Shown: positions 43,250-53,779, counted from the stretch's first letter. The stretch: 64,000 nucleotides of DNA from Symbiodinium natans (GCA_905221605.1 CAJNDS010002141.1:380878-444877), one strand, 5' to 3'. The notes: a model not told the origin generated them from the sequence alone. Translations and numbers: made by a program.

Positions 43250-43684
43250 GAACTCAACCCCTTAGCCTTGAAGCCTCAACCCTAAACCCTTCAACCGTTA
43301 AACCTAGAAACCCTTGAAGCCCTAGAGACCCTAATTAAGAGCCCTAGACCCTGTAGAGTTTAACTTTTAGGGTTTAGGGTTCAGGGTTTAGGGTTTACGG
43401 TTTGGGGTTTTGGGTTCAGGGTTCAGGGTTTAGGTTTCGGGCTCTTGTCTAGAATCTGTTTGCAGAGGTGTAGGGTATGGGCCCCTAATATGTGCCCTCA
43501 GCCCCTCAGCCTTTCTTTTGGGGATAGGACCCTTACTAGGGCTATAGAGCGGTAGGAAAAACTGGGTAATGACCTCAAATCCAGGCTCCATTGCAAGTCC
43601 TTAACATGCTACGACTCCAACATCCTAAGCCCAAGCCCCTCAGGGGCGCCCCTACTTGAAACTCTAGATGTTGCAGAGGGTTCC

Positions 43685-43775
43685 CTGAACCCTAAACCCG
43701 ACACCCTAAACCCTAAACCCTAAACCCTAAACCCTAAACCCTAAACCCTAAACCCTAAACCCTAAACCCTAAACC
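43685..43775 (-). repeat. CCCTAAA tract
   Basis: About 12 heptamers, 20 bases upstream of the exon at 43796. Confidence 0.95.
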
Positions 43776-43795
43776 CGCCACGAGAGGCCCTCCAG

Positions 43796-43869
43796 TTCCC
43801 CCTGGAGACATACCGGCCGATTCCTGCCTGGGCTGAGGCTGGCGGGGTGCTTTTCCCAATGGGTCGAGG
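43796..43869 (+). CDS. Candidate microexon ending on the telomere repeat
   Basis: Acceptor ccctccag, phase 0: FPLETYRPIPAWAEAGGVLF, PMGR, two bases, then GTTTAGG at 43870. Fits the CCCTAAA-exon-TTTAGGG arrangement exactly. Confidence 0.65.
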
Positions 43870-44196
43870 GTTTAGGTTTGGGGTTTAGGGTTTCGGGTTT
43901 CGGGTTTCGGGTTTAGGATATAGCGTTTTAGGGGTATATAGGATTTGGGGTTTTGGGGGCCTCTGAGCAGTGCCTATATGTTTCTGGTAGCTGAGCGGTA
44001 CCCTTGGCTATGCTGTGGATGTCAGTTTTCACCAAGACTAAGTGCTTATGCGCCCGCGTTATGCGTAATCGACCCCCCCCCCCCCCTAACCCTAAACCCT
44101 GAACCCTGAACCCTGAACCCTAAACCCTAAACCCTAAACCCAACCACAGGGGGGGGGGGATTGCGCCTATGCTGGCACACTTAGGGGATAAGGTAG

Positions 44197-44299
44197 CGCC
44201 TGTTTTGGGCCCGAGGCGATTTGCTCAAAAGCTTTTGGGAGTATCTGTGGGCGGAGGAGCGTTTGATAGTCGATACGTCTGCCTGGGAATCTAAGGATA
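44197..44299 (+). CDS. Candidate exon
   Basis: Acceptor aggtag, phase 0, 34 codons: RLFWARGDLLKSFWEYLWAE and ERLIVDTSAWESKD, one base, donor GTTTCA. Rich in aromatic residues and strongly protein-like. The downstream intron begins with a repeated element whose ends match TAGTTACATGGTCCC-type inverted repeats. Confidence 0.6.
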
Positions 44300-44445
44300 G
44301 TTTCATGGGCCCCTAGTATGGTCCCTCACCTCCTTTAAAGGCTTCTGATGTATTGGCCTTTCGTTTACATAAGGTATACAAGGTCTAATTATCAGGGGGT
44401 CCCCTTTGAAGGGCCCATATGAAGGGACCATGCAACGACCCCCAG

Positions 44446-44488
44446 AGGGAAGCAGAACTCCACCTTCCTCTGCCGGCGTCTGTTGGCG
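44446..44488 (+). CDS. Candidate microexon
   Basis: Acceptor cccccag, REAELHLPLPASVG, one base, donor GTGTCA. Confidence 0.45.
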
Positions 44489-44867
44489 GTGTCAGTACGC
44501 AGTACCCCCCTCCCCCCTCCCCAAAGTGACCGACCAGATGCAATATTTAGGGTTTAGGGTTTAGGGTTTAGGGTTTAGGGTTTAGGGTTTAGGGTTTAGG
44601 GTTTCAAGAGTCACCAATCCTGCTGTTTTGTGGCCACTGGGTTACCAAGTTACGGTGCAGGGTATAGGGTACAGATTGTACAAGCCCCATTACACCCTTG
44701 TTTGCTGCGAGCCAAAGGGTTTGGGCTTTAGGGGGTTAAGTTTAGGGATTAGGGACCCGATTTGGGTTTAGGAGCGGCCAAGGTCTAGCAGTACATATGT
44801 TCACGCTCCCACCCCTCTCTCTAACCCTAAACCCGAAACCCTAAACCCTAAACCCTAAACCGCTGAG

Positions 44868-44979
44868 AGTGAAGCCGTGTCAGGAGAACAGCCCCGACGA
44901 GCTGAGACAGGTCAAGGCCCGAATTCATTCGGGGCCGTGCTCAGGGCTTGTGAAGCGCGTTCTGTGTTGGTTTTTGAAG
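44868..44979 (+). CDS. Candidate exon
   Basis: Acceptor gctgag, one base, 37 codons: VKPCQENSPDELRQVKARIH, SGPCSGLVKRVLCWFLK, donor GTAGGG. A CCCTAAA run ends just upstream. An alternative frame with an earlier donor also exists. Confidence 0.55.
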
Positions 44980-45123
44980 GTAGGGTACCCCTAAACCCTA
45001 AACCCTAAACCCTAAACCCTAAACCCTAAACCCTAAACCCTAAACCCTAAACCCTAAACCGGGTCCTTTTTAAAAGGCCCCCTATGTTCGTAAACTCCCA
45101 TATGGCGTATCGATGTTGATGGA

Positions 45124-45231
45124 CTTGGTAGCCCAGTGGTACCCTTTACCCTTTTGTTGGCTTTACGTTATGGGTTCAACCCCAAAAACGGGTGCCCTTA
45201 ATTAACAGAGTATGGTTACTGGGCTAGCAAG
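45124..45231. mobile_element. MITE-like element, family A
   Basis: Left end CTTGGTAGCCCAGTGGTACCC, right end GGTTACTGGGCTAGCAAG. Internal CCCCAAAAACGGGTGCCC matches the copy at 32241-32351. Confidence 0.7.
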
Positions 45232-45402
45232 TAGATGCTTGGGTTGACAGGGGGCTTCCAGATGTTGCTGTTTGTACCCTCCCCCCCCCTCCCCCCCCCC
45301 TCCCTCCCCCGCCCCTCCCCCCCCCCTCCCCCTCACTAAAGATTCCAAGATGGTAAGCCAAAACCCTAAACACTAAACCCTAAACCCTGTGGGTTCTAGC
45401 AG

Positions 45403-45507
45403 GTGTAGAGTTGGAGCTTGAAAGCGATGAAGAGTGTTTTTTTTGCAACTGCAATGCGGCTACTGCCTGCGGCCCATGCGGTCGGAGCCGCTTTGGGCTT
45501 AATTTGG
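45403..45507 (+). CDS. Candidate cysteine-rich exon
   Basis: Acceptor tctagcag, two bases, VELELESDEECFFCNCNAAT, ACGPCGRSRFGLNL, one base, donor GTTAGGG. The C-x2-C-x-C...C-x2-C spacing after an acidic stretch suggests half of a zinc-binding domain. Confidence 0.6.
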
Positions 45508-45659
45508 GTTAGGGTTTAGGGTTTTAGGGTTTAGGGTTTAGGGTTTAGGGTTTAGGGTTTAGGGTTTAGGGTTTAGGGTTTAGGGTTTAGGGTTTAGGGT
45601 TTAGGGCCCAAACCACGCCAACCAGAACAAGGCCCAATTAATTCTTGAGCCATCTGCAG

Positions 45660-45693
45660 ACGCAGCTGGGACATTTTGAAGGCGGCATTGTGG
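45660..45693 (+). CDS. Candidate microexon
   Basis: Acceptor atctgcag, TQLGHFEGGIV, one base, donor GTAGGG. Confidence 0.45.
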
Positions 45694-45914
45694 GTAGGGA
45701 GGGTGAGGTTCGTGTAGCACCCTGAACGAATTTCGCTAAGTCTTTTGCAGGGTTTATCTGCTATAGCCTAGCTTCCAGAGTCGGCTTATTCCCTTCCCCG
45801 TCTTTAGGGCTTGGTTTTTTTGTTTGTTTTAAGAAGCCCTTTAAACACAAAAGGGCACCCCTTTTTATACCTAGGTTACTCTTGGGTTTAGTAGCTCATC
45901 CCCAAGTTCTGGAG

Positions 45915-46002
45915 ATGTATGTGAGACAAATGAAGGCAGAGGTCATCGCAGCAGAGAAAGCGCGGGAGAATGCTCCGTGCCACGGTTGCATTGCGCGGAG
46001 TG
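45915..46002 (+). CDS. Candidate microexon ending on the telomere repeat
   Basis: Acceptor tctggag, phase 0: MYVRQMKAEVIAAEKARENA, PCHGCIARS, one base, then GTTTAGGG at 46003. Helical start, C-x2-C end. Confidence 0.65.
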
Positions 46003-46438
46003 GTTTAGGGTTTAGGGTTTAGGGTTTAGGGTTTAGGGTTTAGGGTTATAAAATCCCCAGGCATGTCTTGCAAATGGCATCCTCTGTGTTTACTAGTACA
46101 TGGGCCGGGGCGCCGCATCTAGGGGTCGGAATAATTTTTCTAACAGTATTCCTTTCTGGTCCCCCCAAAAAAATCGGGCCCCTATATTTGCTCAACACAT
46201 GCATGTTCCTATTGTTCTTAGAGATAGTCACTTATGCACCTGTTAAGCAAAGAAGGAAACCCCTTTGTCCTAAACCCAATATGGCTTAGTGTAGAAAGCC
46301 TATACAACAATCTCATGAAAAAAAAGAGCAGCCCCAAAATCTTAGGGTTTAGGGTTTAGGGTTTAGGCTTTAGGGTTTAGGGTTTAGGGTTTAGGGCCCC
46401 AAAATCGTCCATTTGTACTCCCTGATTGTTGAATGCAG

Positions 46439-46522
46439 TTCCTGAAGAGAGCCAGTATCAGATATGTTGCAGCATTGTACAGAGCGTCAAGCCCCGCTGC
46501 TCTCAACCTTGCAGGGATTAGG
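46439..46522 (+). CDS. Candidate microexon ending on the telomere repeat
   Basis: Acceptor gaatgcag, phase 0 at both ends, 28 codons: FLKRASIRYVAALYRASSPA, ALNLAGIR, then GTTTAGGG at 46523. Confidence 0.65.
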
Positions 46523-46610
46523 GTTTAGGGTTTAGGGTTTAGGGTTGAGGGTGAAGGGGCGTAGGCTGTAGGAGTTCTTAGGGTTCAGGGTTTAGGCGCA
46601 AGTTGTTCAG

Positions 46611-46682
46611 CGACTTGGTGTCGTTAGTGCGAGCACTCACAGCTCTAATCCGAAGCTTTTGGACACGGGAGTTGTTCTCAAG
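46611..46682 (+). CDS. Candidate microexon
   Basis: Acceptor ttgttcag, 24 codons: RLGVVSASTHSSNPKLLDTG, VVLK, donor GTCTCA. The frame stays open to 46750. Confidence 0.55.
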
Positions 46683-46837
46683 GTCTCATGGCCTAATGGA
46701 AAGGAACACGGGGCTCCCCCATTATGTGGAAAAGCCTTGTTGATCATACCCTATACGCGAAACCCGAAACCCTAAACCCTAAACCCTAAACCCTAAACCC
46801 TAAACCCTAAACTATTCCTTCGACTCCGATCTACAAG

Positions 46838-46900
46838 CGCATCATCAGGAAAAGCATCTCCTCCGCAACAGTGGGCAACATCACGCACATGGCGGGCTGG
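46838..46900 (+). CDS. Candidate microexon before a G-run
   Basis: Acceptor ctacaag, RIIRKSISSATVGNITHMAG, W, then a run of G. Donor unclear. Confidence 0.45.
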
Positions 46901-47003
46901 GGGGGGGGGCCGGGGGGTTGGGGTGTAGAGGTTTTGGTTTTCGTTTGGGGCTTAGGGATATGGTGTTTAGAGTTTGTAGGGGTACCCCCTCTTCCATAGC
47001 AAG

Positions 47004-47063
47004 AAGACATCTTCGTTAACAATATACATAAAAGGTTCGAGGACGTTTTTGTAGCGGATGGAG
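47004..47063 (+). CDS. Candidate microexon
   Basis: Acceptor tagcaag, two bases, DIFVNNIHKRFEDVFVADG, one base, donor GTTCAC. Confidence 0.5.
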
Positions 47064-47442
47064 GTTCACGGGGTTGGGATTTGGGGTGGGCTTGTTTCGG
47101 TTCTTTGGGCCTTTAAGTTGTTTTGCGATTTGGGGTCTCGGGGGTTTAGGCTGTCCTTCGGGTGTAGAGTCTAGGGAGGAGTTTTGAGGACAGTCCTAAA
47201 CCCTAAACCCTAAACCCTAAACCCTAAACCCTAAACCCTAAACCCTAAACCCGATGACGCAAGGGGGGCGTGGGCAGCCCAGTAACCCCCGAGAACCCTG
47301 GAGGCCACTAAGCCCAAGAAGCTCTTCGCTCTTCAAGACGTCCAATAGGTAGTTCTCTGTATGAGGTCCCTTCTGAGTCCCCCGATATAGTGCGGCACCT
47401 TCAAAGGAAGGGCCCTAGGAAGGCAGGAAAACTAATTTCGAG

Positions 47443-47786
47443 ACCCTAAACCCTAAACCCTAAACCCTAAACCCTGAACCCTAAACCCTAAACCCTAAAC
47501 CCTAAACCCTAAACCCTAAACCCTAAACCCTAAACCCTAAACCCTAAACCCTAAACCCTAAACCCTAAACCCTAAACCCTAAACCCTAAACCCTAAACCC
47601 TACAACCTAAACCCTAAACCCTAAACCCTAAACCCTAAACCCTAAACCCTAAACCCTAAACCCTAAACCCTAAACCCTAAACCCTAAACCCTAAACCCTA
47701 AACCCTAAACCCTAAACCCTAAACCCTAAACCCTAAACCCTAAACCCTAACCCTAAACCCTAAACCCTAAAACCCTAAACCCTAGA
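47443..47786 (-). repeat. Long CCCTAAA tract
   Basis: About 48 heptamers with two or three interruptions, 344 bp, ending just before the exon at 47801. Second longest telomere-type tract in the window. Confidence 0.95.
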
Positions 47787-47800
47787 CCCTCAACCCTCAG

Positions 47801-47900
47801 AATGCCAGGAGAAGAGGGTACAGCTGCCCTCCAACATCACGAACATGCCGGTGACACAAAGCCTGGAGGCGACGAGACGCAGCGGCGCCTTCTCCTTAGG
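47801..47900 (+). CDS. Candidate microexon ending on the telomere repeat
   Basis: Acceptor accctcag, two bases, CQEKRVQLPSNITNMPVTQS, LEATRRSGAFSL, two bases, then GTTTAGGG at 47901. Another frame is also open. Confidence 0.6.
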
Positions 47901-48026
47901 GTTTAGGGTTTGGGGTTTTGGGTTTTGGGTTTTGGGTTTTGGAGTACTATACTTCAATGCTTTTTGTTGGTTCTCTTGGACCTAAAAAGTATATATCTTT
48001 CCAGGGACTACTCCAAAACACGTAAA

Positions 48027-48165
48027 GGGTCCATGTACCTATATTGGGGCCCGAAAGCTACCACAAGCGCCGTTGAGGCCCAAGTATATCGCATAGCCCT
48101 AAACCCTAAACCCTAAACCCTAAACCCTCAACCTTAAACCCTATACTATAGAGGTACATGGGCCC
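48027..48165. mobile_element. MITE-like element, family F, with CCCTAAA inside
   Basis: Left end GGGTCCATGTACCT, right end AGGTACATGGGCCC. Between them lies a short CCCTAAA tract (48096-48130) absent from the copy at 1257-1359. Confidence 0.55.
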
Positions 48166-48867
48166 TTCTGGTTCAGAATCTCTCTCCCCCCCCCCCCCCC
48201 CGGCGCTCAGCCTGAAGGGGTTCAGGGCCTAAGGGCCTTTAGGTTGAGGCGTCTCCCAAAGCTCTAACATACCAGCCTCTCGGATTTCGGGCTCCGGGAT
48301 CAGGGTTTGCAGACTACTGTGTATACAGGGTGTCCTAATAGTAGAGCCGGTAACCTTTAACCTTTTTGGGGTAGTATAACCCCCTTAGCCATGAATCCCC
48401 CCAGGTTACTGGACAACTAAGGTGTTATATGGGGCGTGTATAGGGTTTAAGGTACAGGGATTTCAGTTCAGAGACTTTTTCGGGGCTTTTAACCTGGGGC
48501 CCTTGTGAAGTACAGGGCATTAAATGTAAGGGTTCCCCAATTACAAGAGTTCCCCATGGCCAACTGAGGCCTCATAGTAGGGGACCATGTAGAAACTACC
48601 CTGAGAACCGAACGGCCTCAGCCGCTCCTCCCCTGGCCACCACCCGCTAGAAAGCGGGGCCCCTTGGCTTACCTGAAGCAGGGGGTAGTATCAACAAACC
48701 GAAGGAGGGCCCTGATTCTCTTAATTTGTTCAGATTTTGGGCCCGATTCTTTGTTAGAGCTTAGAGTCTTATGGCGTGATTACCCCCAGAAGATTGTACA
48801 ATCCCTAACCACAAACCCGAGTTAAAACCCGAAAATGGGAACCCTTGAGGAGCCGGCACGAATGAAC

Positions 48868-49051
48868 CCTAAACCCTAAACCCTAAACCCTAAACCCTAA
48901 ACCCTAAACCCTAAACCCTAAACCCTAAACCCTAAACCCTAAACCCTAAGCCCTAAGCCCTAAGCCCTAAGCCCTAAGCCCTAAGCCCTAAGCCCTAAGC
49001 CCTAAGCCCTAAACCCTAAACCCTAAACCCTAAACCCTAAACCCTAAACCA
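48868..49051 (-). repeat. CCCTAAA tract with homogenised CCCTAAG block
   Basis: About 11 CCCTAAA units, then ten consecutive CCCTAAG units, then CCCTAAA again. Confidence 0.95.
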
Positions 49052-49173
49052 AACAGTAGAATCCCCTCATATTCAGGACCCCAATACGGTAATCCCAATT
49101 TCAGAACCCTAAACCCTAAACCCTAAACCCTAAACCCTACACCCTAAACCCCCCGCATGCGCCCGTCACGCAG

Positions 49174-49228
49174 GATCTCGACCTCTTCTACAGCGAGGCC
49201 CCTCCCAGCCGTGGACGCGGACACGCGG
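49174..49228 (+). CDS. Candidate microexon
   Basis: Acceptor cacgcag, phase 0, DLDLFYSEAPPSRGRGHA, one base, donor GTTAGGG. Confidence 0.6.
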
Positions 49229-49791
49229 GTTAGGGTTGAGGGTTTGGGGTTTAGGGTTTAGGGTTTAGGGTTTGGGGGTTAGTTTAGGGTTTGGGGTTTG
49301 GGGTTTTAGGGAGTTGAGGGTTTCGAACATGCTTCTCACCTGACCGAGAAGCCATTATACGAGCAATTGTTTATTCCTCATTCCCCAAAGTTTCGTACCA
49401 ATGGTCCGTAAGGAGGGCTTTGAGATGAGGGCTTTGAGATGGGGGCTTCGGGTTGAAGGTTCAGGGTTCAGGGTTTAGGGTTTAAGGTTTAGGGTTTAAG
49501 GTTTAGGGTTTAGGGGTTGGGGTTCAGGTTCACCCTAAACCCTCAACATCCCGAAATCTGGCTGAGAATCATCAAGGGAGCGCTTTACCCCAAAGGGGTC
49601 ACTAGATGCCTCCTCCAAGCCCTAAACCTGGATCCAACCCCCTAAGCCACTAAGCCGACCTCTACCAGGGGTTACGGATCAAGGTGCCTCCGCCCTGTAG
49701 CCGTTTAGGGTTTAGGGTTTGGGGTTTAGGGTTTGGGGTTTAGGGTTTAGGGTTTAGGGTTTAGGGTTTAGGGTTTAGGGCAGGATACAGT

Positions 49792-50069
49792 AGCTTGAAA
49801 GCACCCAGTGCACCAGTGGTGGTACGATTGGCGGCTGGTGGAGATGGGTCGAGGTGCACTTCCCTCGCTGCGTCGTTCCTGAGGTCCCTGAGCACACAGC
49901 AGCTGACCGTTGTCGCCCAGTTCATCCACCAGTTTTCCAAAGACCGTCATAAACCCCGATCCCGTAGACTGCGGCCACCAGGAGGCATTCTGCGACCTCA
50001 GAGAACCACACCGGGATTGTGCGCTTGGCAGTGTTTGCGTCGCCCTCCTGTTGCTGCCAAACCTAAGCC
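49792..50069 (+). CDS. Candidate exon with a frame change
   Basis: One frame reads PVVVRLAAGGDGSRCTSLAA, SFLRSLSTQQLTVVAQFIHQ, FSKD. After about 49945 a second frame is more protein-like (CGHQEAFCDLREPHRDCALG, SVCVALLLLPN). The switch coincides with gtcataaaccccgatcccgtag, which would be a 22-nt GT-AG intron, otherwise an indel. Minus-strand frames are also open. Confidence 0.45.
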
Positions 50070-50423
50070 CTAAACCCTGGGCCGTAGGCCCTGAGCCCCA
50101 AGCCCTAAGCCCCAAGCCCTAAGCCATAAGCCCGAAGCCCGAAGCCCTAAACGCCCTAAATCCTAAACCCGAAACCCTGAACCCCAAAGCCCGAAAGGAC
50201 CCACTTGATAGCCCGGTGGTGCCTTTTGTCTTTTCTAGGGGTCTGGGTTCCCACATAACAAGGTACATTTCTTGTTCGGTTTTCTGTTATGTTTATGTAT
50301 TCGTTCCTTCACTAGAACAAGATCACTCGAAACCATGATCTGAACTCCAAACCCGCAACCCTAAACCCTAAACCCTGAACCCTGAACCCTCGACCCTAAA
50401 CCCTGAACCCTGAGGCCTAAATT

Positions 50424-50827
50424 CCCGAAACCCTAAACCCTAAACCCTAAACCCTAAACCCTAAACCCTAAACCCTAAACCCTAAACCCTAAACCCTAAA
50501 CCCTAAACCCTAAACCCTAAACCCTAAACCCTAAACCCTAAACCCTAAACCCTAAACCCTAACCTAAACCCTAAACCCTAAACCCTAAACCCTAAACCCT
50601 AAACCCTAAACCCTAAACCCTAAACCCTAAACCCTAAACCCTAAACCCTAAACCCTAAACCCTAAACCCTAAACCCTAAACCCTAAACCCGAACCCTAAA
50701 CCCTAAGCCCTAAGCCCTAGGCCCTAAACCCTAAACCCTAAACCCTAAACCCTAAACCCTAAACCCTTAACCCTTAACCCTTAACCCTAAACCCTAATCC
50801 CTAAACCCTAAACCCTAAACCCTAAAC
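50424..50827 (-). repeat. Longest CCCTAAA tract
   Basis: About 404 bp of C-strand heptamers with scattered variants (CCCTAAG, CCCTTAA), ending 30 bases before the exon at 50857. Confidence 0.95.
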
Positions 50828-50856
50828 CCCAACCACTACTTGCTTTTGGGGGACAG

Positions 50857-50928
50857 GCTCCGGCGCCGGCCGCGCCGGCTCGGGCACAGCCCGCCGCGCT
50901 CGGGCGCCCAGCTTCCGAAGTCATGAGG
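50857..50928 (+). CDS. Candidate microexon
   Basis: Acceptor gggacag, phase 0 at both ends, 24 codons: APAPAAPARAQPAALGRPAS, EVMR, donor GTTCAGGG. Alanine/proline-rich linker. Confidence 0.6.
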
Positions 50929-51197
50929 GTTCAGGGTTTAGGGTTCAGGGTTTAGGGTTTAGGATTTAGGGTTTTAGGGTTTAGGGTTTAGGGTTTAGGG
51001 CTAGTGGTTTTGTTGGGGCTTCCCCTTAGGCTCAAAATGACCCATGGGAAGGCCTTTGGGCCCCAAAACCTCAAAATGTGAGTCCCGACACCTAAACCCG
51101 AAACCCTAAACCCTGAACCCTAAACCCTAAACCCTACACCAAGGGTTTAAGGGTTTCAGGGTGTCATTCGACTTTTAGCCCTCGGGAGCCCCTGCAG

Positions 51198-51239
51198 GAG
51201 TCGCAAGACTGCGAAACCTCGGCTGAACCCATGCTACAG
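51198..51239 (+). CDS. Candidate microexon
   Basis: Acceptor cctgcag, ESQDCETSAEPMLQ, GC donor (gcgatg), or terminal with TAA at 51249. Confidence 0.45.
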
Positions 51240-51254
51240 GCGATGCTTTAAACA

Positions 51255-51493
51255 TCTAGGACCCAGAGTAGGGCCCTTATTCGTAGGGTTTAGGGTTTAG
51301 GGTTTAGGGTTTAGGGTTTAGGGTTTAGGGTTTAGGGTTTAGGGTTTAGGGTTTAGGGTTTAGGGTTTAGGGTTTAGGGCTAGGACCCAGAGTAGGCCCT
51401 TATTTTTTCTTTTTTTCTAGGGGTCGGGTTCCCTCATAAATTCCTCAAAACCAACGGGCACCCTTGTTATTCCTAGGCTACTCTTGTGTCTGG
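51255..51493. mobile_element. Family B MITE with duplicated left end around a TTTAGGG tract
   Basis: ctaggacccagagtagg appears at 51257 and again at 51380, separated by about 13 TTTAGGG heptamers. The right end (ggctactcttgtgtctgg) is at 51476-51493. Either the repeat was inserted into the element with duplication of its end, or two copies flank the tract. Confidence 0.6.
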
Positions 51494-51823
51494 ACATATT
51501 GTTGAGGGTTTACAGGGTTTTGAGTGTGGGTCTGGCGGGTAAGCCGAAGTTAACCCCAAACCCTAAACCCTCAACCTTCTAGTTTTGAGGTTTTAGGGCT
51601 CAGGGCGACCCATGCCTGAGTCTGATAACTCCAAGCTCCAAACCTTTATCTTCAGTGCTTTCAGTGCCTTGTTTCGTTGTATTGTCCGTGCCTGAACCTC
51701 TACAGCCTAAGTAAACCCTAAGCCTAACACGAGCAAAATTAAGCCGGAGACTTGCAAAAAACAAACCTCACCACAATCTTTTCCTTGAACTTGATACTTG
51801 GTAGAGAAGCAAACCCCAACCTC

Positions 51824-51862
51824 CCACACACACACACACACACACACAGACACACACACACG
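51824..51862. repeat. CA microsatellite
   Basis: Near-perfect (CA)n with two GA interruptions. Confidence 0.9.
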
Positions 51863-52036
51863 CACAGACAGAGGATGTAGGGCTTTGGGCTTACGGCTGC
51901 GAATCTTAAACATCCTTTTCAAACTCGCAACCCCCAAACATCTCCCTCAAACCTTGTTATTCTCCCCCTTTTTTCCGAACAGTCCTTGATCGGGACTATA
52001 ACAGGGGATACCATCATCCCTATTAAGGACTGTTAG

Positions 52037-52174
52037 TACTTGGAGGTTACTTATTAACCAATTATAACTGCACTTATAAGTGTACATATAACCATATTAG
52101 GGCGCTTAAAGGGCTTACAACTGGGTTATAAGCACAATTCCAATTAGTTACTGAGTACCATGAACCTCTAAGTA
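52037..52174. mobile_element. MITE-like element, family C (diverged)
   Basis: Starts TACTTGGAGGTTACTTATTA, ends AGTACCATGAACCTCTAAGTA. Same arrangement as 42405-42559. Confidence 0.6.
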
Positions 52175-52292
52175 TGTGGGGGAACATCCCAACTCATACC
52201 ATCAGCCCCCCTAAACCCTAAACCCTAAACCCTAAACCCTAAACCCTAAACCCTAAACCCTAAACCCTAAACCCTAAACCCAAGTCTTTCAG

Positions 52293-52359
52293 CTGAAGGC
52301 CTCCAGCGCCAGCATCGGCCAGCTTGGAGCAGGCAAAGCCCCGAGCGGACTCCTAAACC
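52293..52359 (+). CDS. Candidate microexon
   Basis: Acceptor tctttcag, phase 0, LKASSASIGQLGAGKAPSGL, LN, one base, donor GTCCCT. Preceded by a CCCTAAA tract (52207-52281). Confidence 0.55.
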
Positions 52360-52998
52360 GTCCCTCCTAAACCCTAAACCCTAAACCCCAAACCCCAAAC
52401 CCCAAACCCTAAACCCTAAACCCTTAGTACCCAGAATCATGACCTGTGTAGCCTCTTGAAGGGTATTGAGGCCATTGCTACGGTAGGTACTGAGGGGGAA
52501 GCGGGCTTGAGCCAGAGCTTATGGTTCAATAGTCCGATTCAAGGGTGGAGGCCTCGGTTTGTGGTTACGGATATGGGCAGTTCTCTGATGTAGGGTTTCC
52601 TTATGGCTCACCGTTTCTGACAGGAAACTACTAAGCTCCATAGTTTTTTGGAGCTCACCATCTGACTTTGCAGCACTTGAGGTCAGGATTGCTATACCCT
52701 AAACCCTAAACCCCAAACTCTGAACCCTAAACCCTGAACCCTAAACGGTTTAGGGTTTAGGGGTTTAAAACCCTATTCCTTCCACATCCTTTGTGCACCA
52801 AGAGAGCCCACTTAGTTTAGCAGCATGCCTAGTTGCTTAAAGTCTAAGGGCAGTTTCATGTGCTCTGAATATGGTTCCTAAACTCCCCTTAATTGATATA
52901 GAGTCTATAAGGGGTGCATAAGGGGTCCCCTTTTCAGCGCCCATAATTAAACCCTAAACCCTAAACCCTATGTAACTACCCAAAGATATTGCTTAAAG

Positions 52999-53067
52999 TA
53001 CGGGGCCGTGGAGAGCCGCGCCCCGCTTCTGCACATGAGAGGAGGCCTTTCCAAATGTCCACTTGGG
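52999..53067 (+). CDS. Candidate microexon ending on the telomere repeat
   Basis: Acceptor cttaaag, phase 0 at both ends, 23 codons: YGAVESRAPLLHMRGGLSKC, PLG, then GTTTAGGG at 53068. Confidence 0.6.
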
Positions 53068-53104
53068 GTTTAGGGTTTAGGGTTGTCCCGTTGTCTATAG
53101 GAGT

Positions 53105-53431
53105 GTGCTGCATCCATTCGAAACTACTCAACTGCCCTCATTCGAGCCAGCCAATGACAATGAGCCTACTCAGATCCAAGTGTTCTTGGTCTTCTTCTGC
53201 GAGAGCATGTTCCTGGCAACGAACTCGCTTCTCACTTGTTTTGGTCCACGATGCGCGCTCGCATCGAACAGGCCTGGAATGAGCAGGACCCTAAACCCTG
53301 CGCAGCTTTTGGCGCCTGCTCAAGCGTGGGCTGCAGACCACGGCACGGGCCATACACTTGGACTGCGCCGCTGCTTCCTGGCGCACGCGCGGAGACCGAA
53401 ACACCAAAGCCAAAACCCTACATTACCCTAG
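53105..53431 (+). CDS. Candidate longer exon
   Basis: One open frame reading LHPFETTQLPSFEPANDNEP, TQIQVFLVFFCESMFLATNS, and later QLLAPAQAWAADHGTGHTLG, LRRCFLAHARRPK. A GACCCTAAACCCTGCGCAG segment in the middle looks like a repeat remnant that happens to stay in frame. The other two + frames also have protein-like stretches, so borders are uncertain. Confidence 0.4.
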   Translation: MLHPFETTQLPSFEPANDNEPTQIQVFLVFFCESMFLATNSLLTCFGPRCALASNRPGMSRTLNPAQLLAPAQAWAADHGTGHTLGLRRCFLAHARRPKHQSQNPTLP

Positions 53432-53630
53432 AAACCCTAAACTCTTTAAAGTCTACATTATATGTTATTCATACCCAACACCCTCGAAAGAAATGTTATG
53501 TTCCTACCCTTTGTGTTCCTGCCGGAAACTTAAGGTTTTGTTTATTCTTGTCCTACTTTTTACGGGGTCTCCCTAAACCCTACACCCTAAACCCTACACC
53601 CTGAACCTAAACCCTAAACCCTAACCGAAG

Positions 53631-53718
53631 GTGCGGCTCGGGGCGCCCACAGCGCCGGCCGGTCCCGTCGGCACCGCCGTCTTCGGCGAGGACGACGAGT
53701 CCGACGAGGAGGCCGGCG
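53631..53718 (+). CDS. Candidate microexon ending on the telomere repeat
   Basis: Acceptor aaccgaag, phase 0: VRLGAPTAPAGPVGTAVFGE, DDESDEEAG, one base, then GTTTAGGG at 53719. The acidic D/E/S tail after a hydrophobic VFG is reminiscent of RNA-processing factors. This is suggestive only. Confidence 0.6.
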
Positions 53719-53779
53719 GTTTAGGGGGTAGGGTTTCGGGTTTAGGGTCTGGGTTTTTTAGGGTTTAGGGTTTAAGGTT

